Positions 48,502 through 59,127 of a stretch of 64,000 nt of DNA are shown here, one piece after another. The position numbers were made by a program, and so were the translations under genes. Under the pieces are notes generated by a model. The model had not been told where the DNA came from and ran no database searches. It was given only the letters and a program-made list of their open reading frames with translations. How positions within the stretch are numbered: position 1 is the first letter of the stretch; each line of letters opens with the position of its first letter. This DNA comes from Hanleya hanleyi (Eukaryota > Mollusca > Polyplacophora > Lepidopleurida > Hanleyidae): NCBI GenBank assembly GCA_036873755.1, contig JAVTVY010056966.1, positions 186,001 through 250,000 of the forward strand. The letters run 5' to 3'.

Positions 48502-48822
48502 ATGGTGAAAAAACAGATGTCAACTCGCGCCAAAAGGGGATTTCCAAATTCAGCCGAAAATCAGTCTTCGGACATTTCCGTTTCCGACTTCACGTTCATC
48601 AGTGAATTGATTCTGAAATATTCCTCGGAATACCCACACTGCGACGTGAGAGTCGCCCGAGTCTATACAGCTAGTAGTGACAATTTCTCGGGGATAGTCA
48701 GAAAATATCGGCCCGAAAATATTGCACGTCGACTTCCGCTCAGACAGTGCAGATTATCTTTTTTTCCATCTTCCCCTACAGTTCCGACTCGCTCACTGCA
48801 TAATTTCCAATTTCGTCGTTGA
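48502..48822 (+). CDS. Hypothetical 106-aa ORF in the CAGGGTTTC element
   Basis: A true ATG start 173 bp inside the left terminus. The N-terminus is basic (VKKQ.STRAKR), then comes an acidic/Ser segment with ISELILKYSSEYPH (residues about 33-46), CDVRVARVY (about 47-55) and an Arg-rich C-terminus. CpG-rich codons set it apart from its AT-rich surroundings, which favours real coding history. The domain is not recognised. It may be the first exon of the element's protein or a captured gene piece; compare the ORF at 15299-15655, which has a similar place and basic N-terminus in another element. Confidence 0.3.
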   Translation: MVKKQMSTRAKRGFPNSAENQSSDISVSDFTFISELILKYSSEYPHCDVRVARVYTASSDNFSGIVRKYRPENIARRLPLRQCRLSFFPSSPTVPTRSLHNFQFRR

Positions 48823-48918
48823 GTGAAAGCAACTTCTAAAAGTTTGCCAAGGGAGAATGATAGATCTTTATATGAGATATTACCAACATTAATAGCTTAA
48901 TCCTGCTGTATATTCTCA

Positions 48919-50682
48919 AAGATAGTGCCACGGCACTGTAGCTCATCTGTCTGTAACTGGAGAAAGTAGCTGTGAGAAATTTTTACTAAAGAACTGCAAT
49001 AGATGAGTTTCTAACTTTTGTTGTCCCCCTGAACACTAAGTGATCCATGCAGTTATTTCCTGAGATTTCATGATAAAGTTTCATGGGAAATGCAAGATGC
49101 GGCCATATTGGATTTTCGAATCGGACAAGAAAAGGTATCTTGCTCAACTTGACCCCAAGGGGAACCTGTGTATCAAATTTGAGAAAGATAAATGCAGTAG
49201 TTCCTGAGAAATCGCGATAACAAAGTTTCATGGGGAAATCCAAGATGGCCGCCTGGTGGCCATATTGGATTTTTGAATCAGACCACAAATTGTATCTTGC
49301 ACAACTAGACCCCAAGGGGAACCTCTGTACCAAATTTGAGAAAGATCCATGCAGTAGTTCCTGGGAAATCACGATAACAATGTTTCATTTGGAAATCCAA
49401 GATGGCCACCTGGTGGCCATATTGGATTTCTGAATCAGACCACAAAAGTATCTTGCACAACTAGACCCCAAGGGGAACCTGAGTATCAAATTTGAGAAAG
49501 ATCCATGCAGTAGTTCCTGAGAAATCATGATAATGTTTCATCTGGAAATCCAAGATGGCCACCTGGTGGCCATATTGGATTTTTCAATCAGACCACAAAT
49601 TGTATCTTGCACAACTAGACCCCAAGGGGAACCTCTGTACCAAATTTGAGAAAGATCAATGCAGTAGTTCCTGAGAAATCGCGATAACAATGTTTCATTT
49701 GGAAATCCAAGATGGCCGCCTGGTGGCCATATTGGATTTCTGAATCAGACCACAAAAGTATTTTGCACAACTAGACCCCAAGGGGAACCTGTGTATCAAA
49801 TTTGAGAAAGATCCATGCAGTACTTCCTGATAAATCACGATAACGAAGTTTCATAGGAAAATCCAAGATGGCCGTCTGGTGGCCATATTGGATGTTCGAA
49901 TCAGAGCAGAAAAGGTATCTTGCACAGCTAGACCCCGAGGGCAACCTCTGTACCAACTTTGAGAAAGATCCATGCAGTAGTTCCTGAGAAATCACGATAA
50001 CAATGTTTCATCTGGAAATCCAAGATGGCCGCCTGGTGGCCATATTGGATTTTTCAATCAGACCACAAATTGTATCTTGCACAACTAGACCCCAAGGGGA
50101 ACCTCTGTATCAAATTTGAGAAAGATCCATGCAGTAGTTCCTGAGAAATCGCGATAACAATGTTTCATCTGGAAATCCAAGATGGCCGCCTGGTGGCCAT
50201 ATTGGATTTCTGAATCAGACCACAAAAGTATCTTGCACAACTAGAATTCCAAAGGGGAACCTGTGTATCAAATTTGAGGAAGATCCACGCAGTAGTTCCT
50301 GATAAATCACGATATTGTTTCATGGGGAAATCCAAGATGGCCGCCTGGTGGCCATATTGGATTTTTGAATCAGACCACAAAAGGTATCTTGCACAACTAG
50401 ACCCCAAGAGGAACCTGTGTACCAAATTTGAGAAAGATCCATGCAGTAGTTACCGAAAAATAATGATGACAAAATTTCATGGGCAAATTCAAGATGGCCG
50501 CCATATTTAAAATCGTATCGACACGGCATGCACAAATTCTGGTGTACCCATTGGGGGGAACATGCATGCCAAGTTTCAGCTTAATCGGCCAAGCGGTTTC
50601 AGAGAAGAAGATGTTTACGCACGACGGACGACACACGACGGACAGTAAGCCCATCGGGCCTTCGGCCCAGATGAGCTAAAAA
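48919..50682 (-). mobile_element. HINE-like element III, copy 2 (about nine units)
   Basis: Left: GATAGTGCCACGGCACT hairpin (48921-48937) then GTAGCTCATCTG. Right: CATCGGGCCTTCGGCCCAGA then TGAGCTAAAA (50652-50681), with a GGGCC-TTC-GGCCC hairpin. Between them lie about nine units of 155 bp (listed separately), then a unique zone and an ACGACGGACGACACACGACG tail (50618-50640). The termini match 41664-42497 closely but the unit number differs, three against nine. Non-coding. Confidence 0.85.
49085..50520. repeat. 155 bp tandem array inside element III copy 2
   Basis: CAAGATGGCCGCCTGGTGGC and variants recur at about 49093, 49242, 49398, 49551, 49704, 49862, 50018, 50173, 50331 and 50490. Each unit also has CTTGCACAACTAGACCCCAA, AAATTTGAGAAAGATCCATG and AGTAGTTCCTGAGAAATC. 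Alternate units are more alike than neighbours (for example TTTTTGAATCAGACCACAAATTG in 49270, 49570 and 50050), suggesting amplification as dimers. The 128- and 86-codon frames here are repeat artefacts. Confidence 0.95.
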
Positions 50683-50884
50683 TGTAGGAAGGATTTAGGC
50701 AAGCTAAAGATGTAATCAGCCTCAAAATGGATGGATTTTGTGAACTCTCCCCTGTGCGTTTTTTCAGCATTGAAGATTACCAAAGCATCATATGTATTAT
50801 ATTTCATGATACTGGCATCGTCATATACAACGAATGCAAGAATATCTTGTCAGAGGAATTTGTAACTCTGCCCGCTTCGACGGC

Positions 50885-51690
50885 TCAGTGTTCGAATTTA
50901 AGAAAAATTTGAACCAGTCCGCCGGACTGGTGAGCCAAAAATGTAACCAGTCCGCAAATATTTTTACTAATCCGTTAATATTAAATAAAAGATGATGTGG
51001 GAACATTTGTCATCATGAATATTTTGTGCTCTGTGCTCTACTAAATAAGAAATTAATAACTGTGCATTTCTTGAATTTCTTGAGCGCGTGTGAAGATAAT
51101 CACAGACGACAAACCCCGTCGGCTAGACTTTGACGGCGACTTTGACTGCACGTGTCGTCGCGAAAAACACTGCTTCAACAAACGCCATTTCAAGCCAAAA
51201 AATCTGTAGATTTCTTTCGAAGTTGATGGAGACTATGTTTAAAATTGTCCTGGTAAACATGATCAGGTCGACTGAAGCGTATTTATAGTGCTGATTTCTC
51301 GATTCCCGACCTGGAATTGGGAACTTTATTTTCTGAAAAGATCGCCAACCTGCATTGCCATGCTGCATTACAGTCACACTTTACGGTATGCTGACAGTAT
51401 TCGCACCGCTTTATGGTTGTTGTTGTCGTAAAACGCGGCCGTGCATGATTTCGTCGGAATTTGCTGGAAATTGTTTTAGACTCCCACGATTTAGTCGGGT
51501 AACCGAAAAAAGATATTTCGTTTTTCATTCTTTACAAATTGTGCGGATATATCCAGAGAAATAGTTTACACAATGAACTGAGAGCTTTTTTTTTACCAGT
51601 CCGACGGACTTGTTGTTCAGTCACTCACACCAGTCCGTTTGATTTTTTACCAGTCTCGGACTGACGGACAGGTGCCAAATTCGAACTCTG
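50885..51690 (-). mobile_element. 808 bp GTTCGAATTT element, copy 2
   Basis: Reverse-orientation copy of 12236-13044: starts CAGTGTTCGAATTTAAG and ends CCAAATTCGAACTCTG, flanked by CGGC (50881-50884 and 51691-51694). Identity is high throughout, including the CCAGTCCG subterminal words. Copy 2 keeps small differences in open frames (84 codons at 51123-51377) not shared by copy 1, which argues against coding. It lies inside the CAGGGTTTC element. Confidence 0.8.
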
Positions 51691-52881
51691 CGGCGTTTCT
51701 GTCCTGCCATTGAGTGTGTGTTGTACGCGGAGAGGAAAATGACGTCACGCAGTGACGTAGGAGTGACATAGCGACGCTCACGAATTTGAATGCTGCACAG
51801 CTGCAGCCATGGGATAACGTCATGGCTCGTGCCTACGGCTCGGTAATGTCGCACAGCATACGTTGGTAGAATGCACCATACGTGTATACGCTTGTTGACA
51901 CGGCCGTGGAAAAATAAACAGCATGCCATGCCGTTTATTTTTAAAGATCAATTCCTTCTTTTTTCTCGTGAATGGTAGAAACAAGTTTAGTTTTTTGTGG
52001 TCAAATGTCTTTCATTTTGTACCTGTTGTAACATGTCACTTTCGCTGAGTTTGAGAGACATTAATTTCAGCCCAGATTTGAGGCTGATTACATCTTTAAC
52101 TGTTATTTTCTCGCACCAACGCACGTGTCACACCAACACATGTGCTGTTGTTGTTGTAAAGTTCCGTGGACGGAGTTGTGATAAATTAATCAGAGTAATT
52201 TTGGCTGCGAGATTATAAAACTAAAATGGACAAACTGTCAATTCAGGAATCATAAATAGAGTGAATAAAATCCAAGAGATAAACTCATATTAACAGTCGG
52301 TGGGTGAAACCACTCCGTTCACTTCAACTCGAAGCTTTCATTCATAATTTCAGTAAATGTCACAGGGGCTAATTCTCAGGGAAATTATTATTTATACTGG
52401 TTTACTGATTTCAAATAGTGGCCTGAAAAATAATTTGATGACAATGGTGGGATATCTTTCAGCAAATCTTGGATATTAAAGTTTTTTTTATAGACTGGTA
52501 ATTTTCTGTATTTGTGTGTTAAATGTTGCACTGTGACTGGAGTATTTTATGTTGACATCCACAATCTGACATTAATGTGCTGAAAATAGATTGCAAGATC
52601 GTGGTCAATCAAGAACATAAAAATGAACATATTAAATTATCAGTTTGTTTATTTTCACAATTCAAATACACAGCGGTATTGACAGGCTCCATTGATCATC
52701 ATATGGACTTTTTTTATACATTCCTTATGGTGGTTGCAAAATTACAAATAAACTCAATACAAGTCTGTTGGTCGGTGACAAAAACGTAAAAATACTCAAT
52801 ACAGGTGAAAAAAATACTGAATTTTCAGTATCCGGTGGCAAAAATTTGGACTTCTATGAAACCCTGGAATTGTGAGGGCTG

Positions 52882-53856
52882 TATGGCCATCGAAGGCTTG
52901 TAGAGTGCAGTACCGAACTCCGGTTTCTACTTTCATTGTGCTGTTGTCATAAAGTGACTAGTCCTGTGTTGGTCATATAGTGTTTTCTCATGTGCTGTAC
53001 TCTGATACTGTTATGTGCCCAACTGGAGGTACCTCCTTCAATAGAAGGCGAGTGATGCATCGTACTGTGATGTTCCGAGTAAGATTTAGCTAAGGTTCAT
53101 AGCGTCTCCCTTCCCTCAACGCTATGCCGACGACAAATACATTTTCCCGTTGGTAACTCGAACAGCTCCATGGCGCACTTATTATTACCTTTGCACCCTA
53201 TTGGACCTTCATTAACTTGAGAAAATGGGCCGCCACGAATAAAAATACAGAAATGGCAGACTAAATGGCCCATCGTCGGTCATATATTAATTACAGACGT
53301 TAAAATTATTCCTATGGAGCCTCAAAATCACCTGAAATCGAGGGTCAAAAAGATGGGCATTTCCGTCATAATAGACTCCGTGTTTTCAGGCGAAGATGAT
53401 CACAACATCGATTATGGTATTTTTACCTGGCTGTTGTTGTTGGTGGTGATGACCTCCTTCCCATGTTGATATGATTTGCACATGACTTGTACTGCAGGCT
53501 ATGCTATCAACAGCTTGAAATGAGACATGTTCGATTTCATAATTCGAATCATATGGGTGTTATCACGATGCAAGCGTGCGGTGATAACGGGCCATAAAGG
53601 CCAGTAAAATTCCCTGAACTGTGTTGTTGTTGTAAGAAACATTGACATACAATACATATTATTCAGGTTGGACATTCCCTACGTCTCAACACAGACATTT
53701 GCTTGTGAGGATCAGTTACCTTACTGATCAGAGACCTGCAGGGCATTGAATGATTGAATATCAAAGTTAACAATAATTATACGCACACAAATAAACTTAT
53801 ACCTTGGTCGTCTGTTCCAAACAAATTTCTTTTTCAGTCCACCATTGCGACTGATA
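52882..53856. other. CpG-richer block, no gene recognised
   Basis: 53040-53450 is enriched in CpG, with several (GTT)n tracts (53431-53442, 53622-53633). No open frame of length and no repeat partner. Confidence 0.4.
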
Positions 53857-53928
53857 AACGGTAGCCACTTTTTACCGTGAGTCAGGGGTAGGTTCGATGA
53901 AAATGAATATGCATTACTCGTGACGTCA
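53857..53928 (+). repeat. 72 bp inverted repeat A, left arm, ending in a CRE
   Basis: AACGGTAGCCACTTTTTACC to GTGACGTCA, 71 of 72 bases identical to the inverse of 59128-59199. The inner end carries a palindromic TGACGTCA (53921-53928), the cAMP/CREB-ATF consensus, with a TTTTTATATAT TATA-like stretch 12 bp further in (53940-53950). It may be a duplicated promoter segment or the ends of a 5.3 kb element. Confidence 0.8.
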
Positions 53929-55245
53929 TATCAGCCTCGTTTTTATATATCGGCCTGTCACTGGCCGCGCATAACGATCAGCAAGTTGACACTTTAGTCA
54001 GAGGGCCCCTTGATTTATGGAGAAAAGAAAAACGAATATAATGATTGTGGAATAGACTTCATTTTACACGTATATATATGTTGTTCATTTATTCCGTTGT
54101 TTTGTACTCAGCTCATAATGAGTGTATTCGTATTAGCACAATACAATTCATTCGAAATTCATTTTATACGGACCTATGTACTGCAAAACCACTTATTATG
54201 AAACAGAATCTGATGTTAACAATATTCAGTATCGATGTCGTACGTAGTATACGGTATACAAATATATCTATAACCGTTCTGTTTGTGTGTATTTGTATAT
54301 GAGTCTATATGAGTGCAGGTCCAATTTTCTCGACAACATATCTTGAGCATGGAAATACACATTTCCAAAGAAATAAAAACATCCTTCATAAAATACATTT
54401 ATCAATTTAAATTATAAATGGCACACCAAACTTATTTTCTTTTCTTTTTTCTTTTTCTTCTTTTTTTCACAATGATACGTTTCTTATTAGATGTATATAT
54501 GTTTTTAAAGGTCAACTTTTCTTCCAATTTGCAGAATTTAGAATGGAGTAAATAAAAAAAAGAAGTAAAAAGTCCATACAACCGTGTCATTGGTATGTTA
54601 CTGAAAAATGTGATGTGAAATTCCTGGGCAATTATTGCTCATATTGAATGCAAGACAAAGTGTGGGGTGGAGGGGGATTGGGCTTTCATTGTTGTCTTGA
54701 ACCGAGCATAGCCCACACTTTGTGCCAGGCATGTGAACCTTTTGCGTTTTTTTTTTTGGTTTGAAAGGAATATCGTTGAAGAATATCCATCATCGAAACA
54801 ATAACTTGCACTTATACGGGAATATCTTCAGACTCAATCTTCACTGTAACAACCTGTCACCAGACTGCTATATTCTGTTGCATCCCCCACGACTTGTACT
54901 TTTGAAGATCACTCGATCACCGTTCTGTAAAATCTCGATTGAAAACTGTATTGTCGCCGTTTTTGTTGTAACTATTGAAGACGTTGAATCGCCTAAGTAA
55001 CGTGGAATCTGTTAAAGGCGAAGCCGGAATAAATCCCACTTTTCAACTAGTCAAATTCTGTACAATAAACTTGACGACTAAGTAGTTTTTAGTGTAACTT
55101 ATAACCCATACGTGTCCTATGGATGATTTGGGGATATACTTACCAACTGAAGTCGTGAATATGCGTGTGATGATGTCCCCATTCAGAAAAATACTTATTC
55201 GATGCAAAGTGAAATCTGTGAGTTCAATGGGATTCTAACGGAGGT
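53929..55245. other. No gene recognised
   Basis: The frames at 54010-54302 and 54761-55000 have no domain or recognisable exon structure. A CT-rich stretch lies at 54436-54470. Confidence 0.45.
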
Positions 55246-55795
55246 CAGAGGCGTCACTAGGATTTCAAACGGGGGGGGGGGGGGGGCGAATCTTGCGAAA
55301 GTTCATAGCGTGGTCAACTATCACAGCCCAACAGGCTCTGGGGTCCTAGATCGCCGGAGATGCGTTCTAAGCGTTTTCCCGTATATAAATCTGACCATAA
55401 TGTATGCAGATTTATGGTTATATTTTCACGTTTGTTTCGCATTTATAAGCTCTCATCGATGTTGAAAAATCACATCTCGTGTTCAAGCATAAATACATCT
55501 GACTTTCTAGTTATATTTAATACATACAAAACGACGACCTTTACGTCATGGAACATAAAAACCAATACGCATATACCTATATGACTGATTTACACAAAGA
55601 TTAAATAAGCGAATCCTGTGAGACCAACAGGCGATGGTCCAGGTTCCGCCTAGGCCCCGGAAGCTCCGGGGTCCTAGGTTGCCGGAGATACCTTCTATGC
55701 GTTTTCCGGAAATAAATCTGAAAATAATGTATGTAGATTTAAGGTTTTATTTTCACTTTTGCTTCCCATAAGCACGCATCGATATTGAATATATA
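55246..55795. mobile_element. CAGAGGCG element with G16, two units
   Basis: Starts CAGAGGCGTCACTAGGATTT, then G16 (55271-55286), then two units (about 55318-55612 and 55613-55790) with CTCTGGGGTCCTAGATCGCC-, CGTTTTCCCG- and GCAGATTTATGGTT-like blocks. It is a relative of 41100-42982 and shows the uninterrupted site ACAAAACGACGACCTTTACG (55532-55551) for the HINE insertion there. The right end is lost at a retroposon tail. Confidence 0.65.
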
Positions 55796-55920
55796 TATAT
55801 ATATATATATCTTTATTGCAAAAGGCCGACTGGCCCAATTAGCAAAACCATACGAGAACATGATATACAGATGACGAAGTGGCAGTCACAGACTAAATAC
55901 ATGATATGGATATCAGACCG
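55790..55920 (-). mobile_element. LINE-type 3' end with (AT)n tail, minus strand
   Basis: On the minus strand: GGGCCAGTCGGCCTTTTGCA then ATAAAG and (AT)n (55793-55811 on the plus strand). A small GGCC..GGCC hairpin before TTTTGCAATAAAG is common at 3' ends of CR1/L2-like retroposons. Its 5' extent is unclear and no coding remnant was seen. Confidence 0.5.
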
Positions 55921-56006
55921 GTTTATCAAATACCGCCGCTTTAAAAAAATACCTGTCACTGACCCGCCACTTTAAAAAAATACCTGTCACGGACAGGCAG
56001 AAAGGT

Positions 56007-56023
56007 GTAAATTTCGAGCCCTG
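56007..56023 (-). other. Solo transposon end CAGGGCTCGAAATTTAC
   Basis: GTAAATTTCGAGCCCTG read in reverse gives CAGGGCTCGAAATTTAC, a terminal sequence common to hAT-type elements in many animals. ACCTGTCACGGACAGG hairpin words just inside (55978-55998) are shared with 39397-39690. No left end was found. Confidence 0.5.
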
Positions 56024-56442
56024 CAATTTGGGTGAGTAGACAGTACTTTTTACTGATAATTTTTGCCAAAATTACAAATTCTTGCGGATTTCTCAGACAA
56101 GAGGTTGTCTATTTCCTATTTCTGTAATGTTAAATCTGCTAAATTCAGAGTGCCGAATTACGAAACAGGGTGCCGATAAGACACCATAGCACTCATCTGG
56201 CTAATTAACACAAAAACTGTGTACAACAAAATCATCGTGTATGGCGACTTTCCCATGCAATTCAGTTGTGAACTGTCGTAACACAAACGGAAGACGCAAA
56301 CCCAGACTGAAGTTCCCTCATTCTTGCACGTGCCTAAATCCGCCAGTAGTATATAAAAGGTAAATTCATTGTTAAAAATGAGGGTGAAGCGTGAGGGTGA
56401 TAACGTCACGGATGACGCCACATCCGGGACACGTCCAGGTCA

Positions 56443-56622
56443 AAGGGTTCCCATACGGGTATAACTGACGAGCCCTCCCTCTAATAATTTGATCACCCAG
56501 TACGTCTTGCCACATCCCGTCGGGCCGTCGTGGTATAGGGATGCTCTACTCCACTTGACGTTCCCGTAGCGGGTGGACTCAGTGATGTTTCTTATCCATG
56601 CATCAAACGAATATATCTGAGT
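56443..56622 (-). pseudogene. P-loop NTPase fragment
   Basis: A 60-codon minus-strand open stretch between stops at 56623-56625 and 56440-56442. Its middle reads HDGPTGCGKTYWVIKLLE, with a complete Walker A motif GPTGCGKT encoded at 56503-56526 and a hydrophobic helix after it, the usual P-loop context. Upstream is FDAWIRNITE. There is no Met, no Walker B is visible, and flanking frames break off, so it is a decayed fragment. The style would suit the helicase part of a small-DNA-virus-like Rep, a packaging ATPase of a Polinton-like element, or a cellular ATPase. I cannot choose between them. Confidence 0.4.
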
Positions 56623-56625
56623 TTA

Positions 56626-59127
56626 TTGTCGCCACGAGAAAGTCTCTTCTGGGAGATTTTACATGTAGCCGACATGGTACCGGATCAGAGGGTTGTTATA
56701 GACTGAGACAAATGGTTTACCAACTACCTGGCACTCACTCACTCACTCACGCACACACGCGACAAACACTTTGTACCCAGGGCGGGGAGATAACTCTACC
56801 ATGCTATTCCCAGGGCCTACCCACATCACCAAACATACCAGAGTTAAGAAGTCTTGTGTCTGCATGCATCTTCAGTGTTCACTAGTCGCTTCGATGGGCT
56901 AGCTTATAAGGTATAGGTAGCCATGTCTCAATGGCGCACCCGAGCGACGCTGCACTTTGTCTGCTTCTGATAACGTCACAGTGACGTGAACATCACCTGA
57001 ATGGTATTCTACTTCACCAGAGCTTCTTCAAGAGGACACCCACACGGCCCATTGGGACCAAGAATGCTCCCTCAATAACTCAAACACAACCCCAAACCCC
57101 CTCCAAAAGAATGACCGCTTTCGCTACTTCTCCTATTGATGATGTAGCTATAATATGGACAGCCATATTTTTTGCGACCTGATGGGTGTTTTATATACGA
57201 CTCATGTCACATCTTCTCTCGCGAGCTAATCATGAATTCCACATACATATGTAAGAGCTACGGTCAACAAAAAACGCCATTTTCCGCAAAAACTTCGCGC
57301 TGAATATTTTTCGTACGCCACATACCAGCATGTTGTATTTCTTTTCTTTTCGCTTCCTGTAATCTCTGGGGACACGTCAATACCATGCACAGAAGACGTA
57401 TTAAGAGCACGCTTTTTTTATACAATCAACTCGAGAAATTCGAAATATACTAAAAGTCACTCCATTTGAAAACATCTGTAGCAAAAATATGCATTTGACA
57501 TGAACTGTATACATTGGATAAAATAAGAGTTCAGATCCTAATTTTATAATTAGAAGGGAACAATTCATCCTTGGAATCATTTTTTATCGGGGAATATGTG
57601 TAATGAATGAAAAGCTCTTTTACCGAGAAGATTTGAAATGAGCGCTGGTGATTCCGTCATGATTTTTTTGTGATTCCATCAGTCTACATTTACCCCCTGT
57701 TACATAACTCTCTTCTTACGAGGAAAAACTCATCCTTGGGTACTGTATGCGAAGAGTAAAAGATTACATTTTAGAATAATCAGATCGAAACAGAACAGCA
57801 AATACATTATTCGGGCATGGGGTTACTAGATGGTCGAACCGAAGCATTTCTTGACCGATTAACATTTAATTCCAACCCATCTGCGGAGAAAGAATATAAA
57901 GTTAGGCATAAGTATAGGTATAGTAGGGCCTATATATGTATTTACCGATATAAGTTTATAAACAGAGGCGCCTGTCTGTAATATTACATCTAAATTGGGG
58001 CATTCAACTTTTTGCAAAAATCTTTGTTATTCTTGTCATGTAGTGTAGACTTGTATACTCTTGTTACAACTTATATTTAGTATGACATAGTCATACAAAA
58101 AATTCTGAAATATGTGTTATACTTTTCTCTAGAAATGGTTTTTTTAAAAACCCACTATGGGGTACACTGGGACACCCACTGGGGTGCGATGGGACAATAA
58201 TCAAAATACATGTTATATGAAGTATATCCCAATATGTTTCATAGAAGTTTAGAAGATTCAACACCGACAGTTAAGTTTGTTGCTATTTTAGACCCCTGCT
58301 TTACATAAGATATGTCCCAGGGACCAAATTTGAGGAAAAAATATTTTGTATGATTCTCATTCCAACGAAAGCAATTGGCTTTGAAAGTTTTATTAAAACT
58401 CATGAAATGATATTGAATAAGCTCTGTCTATAACATGTGGCATTTTTACTAAGTTTTAGTAGCCTTACCTTATTATAATGGTTTCACTTGTAATATTTCA
58501 CAGGAAATGTTTGAAACAAAAATAAAAGATTACATTTTATGGACTAAGGGTAAAATTGTATGATTACTGGTATTCCCGTTAAGGAATTTCATCAAATATT
58601 GTCATTAGAGGTTTCAAAGTATAATATATCCTAGCTGGTATACGTAAAATTAGTTATGTGTTATGTATACATGTTTTTTTTTGTTTTGGGGGGGGGGGGG
58701 GATGATAAACCAGAAAGGTGAAAGAGTTTTGCGTAAGAATTACAATACCGGTACAAGATTTGCCTAAATCATGTATACATAGACCGTATACATATGGGAT
58801 AAGGTATGATGTACATTATAATATAATAGGCACAGTGGATACAAGTTTAATATAATTGCTTGGGGGGGGGGGGGGGGGCGTGTAATGTCTTTGTGCTTGG
58901 GTTTGTTTTGTTTTTATGTTTGTCCCAGGCCACGTGGGATGATCCTTGATTCCGCGACGACAGTTTCACCTCTTTATCTAATTATTCCAGTTCACCTATT
59001 TATCTAATTATTCTTATAAATTGCGGTATACAATTTTTAATAAATATCTGAAAATATAACGTGGGGAAAAATGTGCGGACACAATATCCACAATGGAGAC
59101 ACGAAGGATTCCGAATATTCCCGAAGC
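56626..59127. other. No gene recognised; microsatellites and G-runs
   Basis: (ACTC)n at 56732-56751, G14 at 58688-58701 and G17 at 58862-58878. The GGACACCCACTGGGGTGCGA zone near 58170 has two short related phrases (CCCACTATGGGG, CCCACTGGGGTG). CpG density is raised around 56400-57400. No coding frame with a domain. Confidence 0.45.

Larger units (their letters stand above)
48329..52866. mobile_element. CAGGGTTTC element with GAATT TSD (hAT5-like)
   Basis: Left end CAGGGTTTCATACACG (48329) and right end TATGAAACCCTG (52855-52866) are inverted; inner similarity resumes with TTTTGCCATCGGTATTCAG against its inverse around 52820. GAATT lies at 48324-48328 and 52867-52871. Subterminal AAAACTCAATT words echo the AATTGAGTTTT words of the 14595-17799 element. 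Two later insertions (48919-50682 and 50885-51690) leave a native length of about 2 kb. An ATG-initiated 106-codon frame lies at 48502-48822. No transposase core was recognised, so it is probably non-autonomous or a relic. Confidence 0.75.
48185..52881. mobile_element. CAGCCC MITE, copy 2, split by a 4.5 kb insertion
   Basis: 48185-48328 aligns with the left 135 bp of the intact MITE at 34253-34401 (CAGCCCCAACAATT start, CATAATCAGTTCA, GGTGTTAAAT, TTTTTGCC), and 52872-52881 (GTGAGGGCTG) with its right end. Flanks TATGT and TATGG give a probable 5 bp duplication with one change. The gap is occupied by the CAGGGTTTC element with its GAATT duplication. Confidence 0.8.

Noticed and set aside
48986..49372. 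A 128-codon minus-strand ORF with repeated peptide phrases
   Set aside because: It lies wholly in the 155 bp tandem array; its repeats are a by-product of the DNA repeat and the frame is broken between units.
49085..50520. CRISPR-like regular repeats
   Set aside because: Units are contiguous 155 bp repeats without unique spacers, in a eukaryotic transposon.
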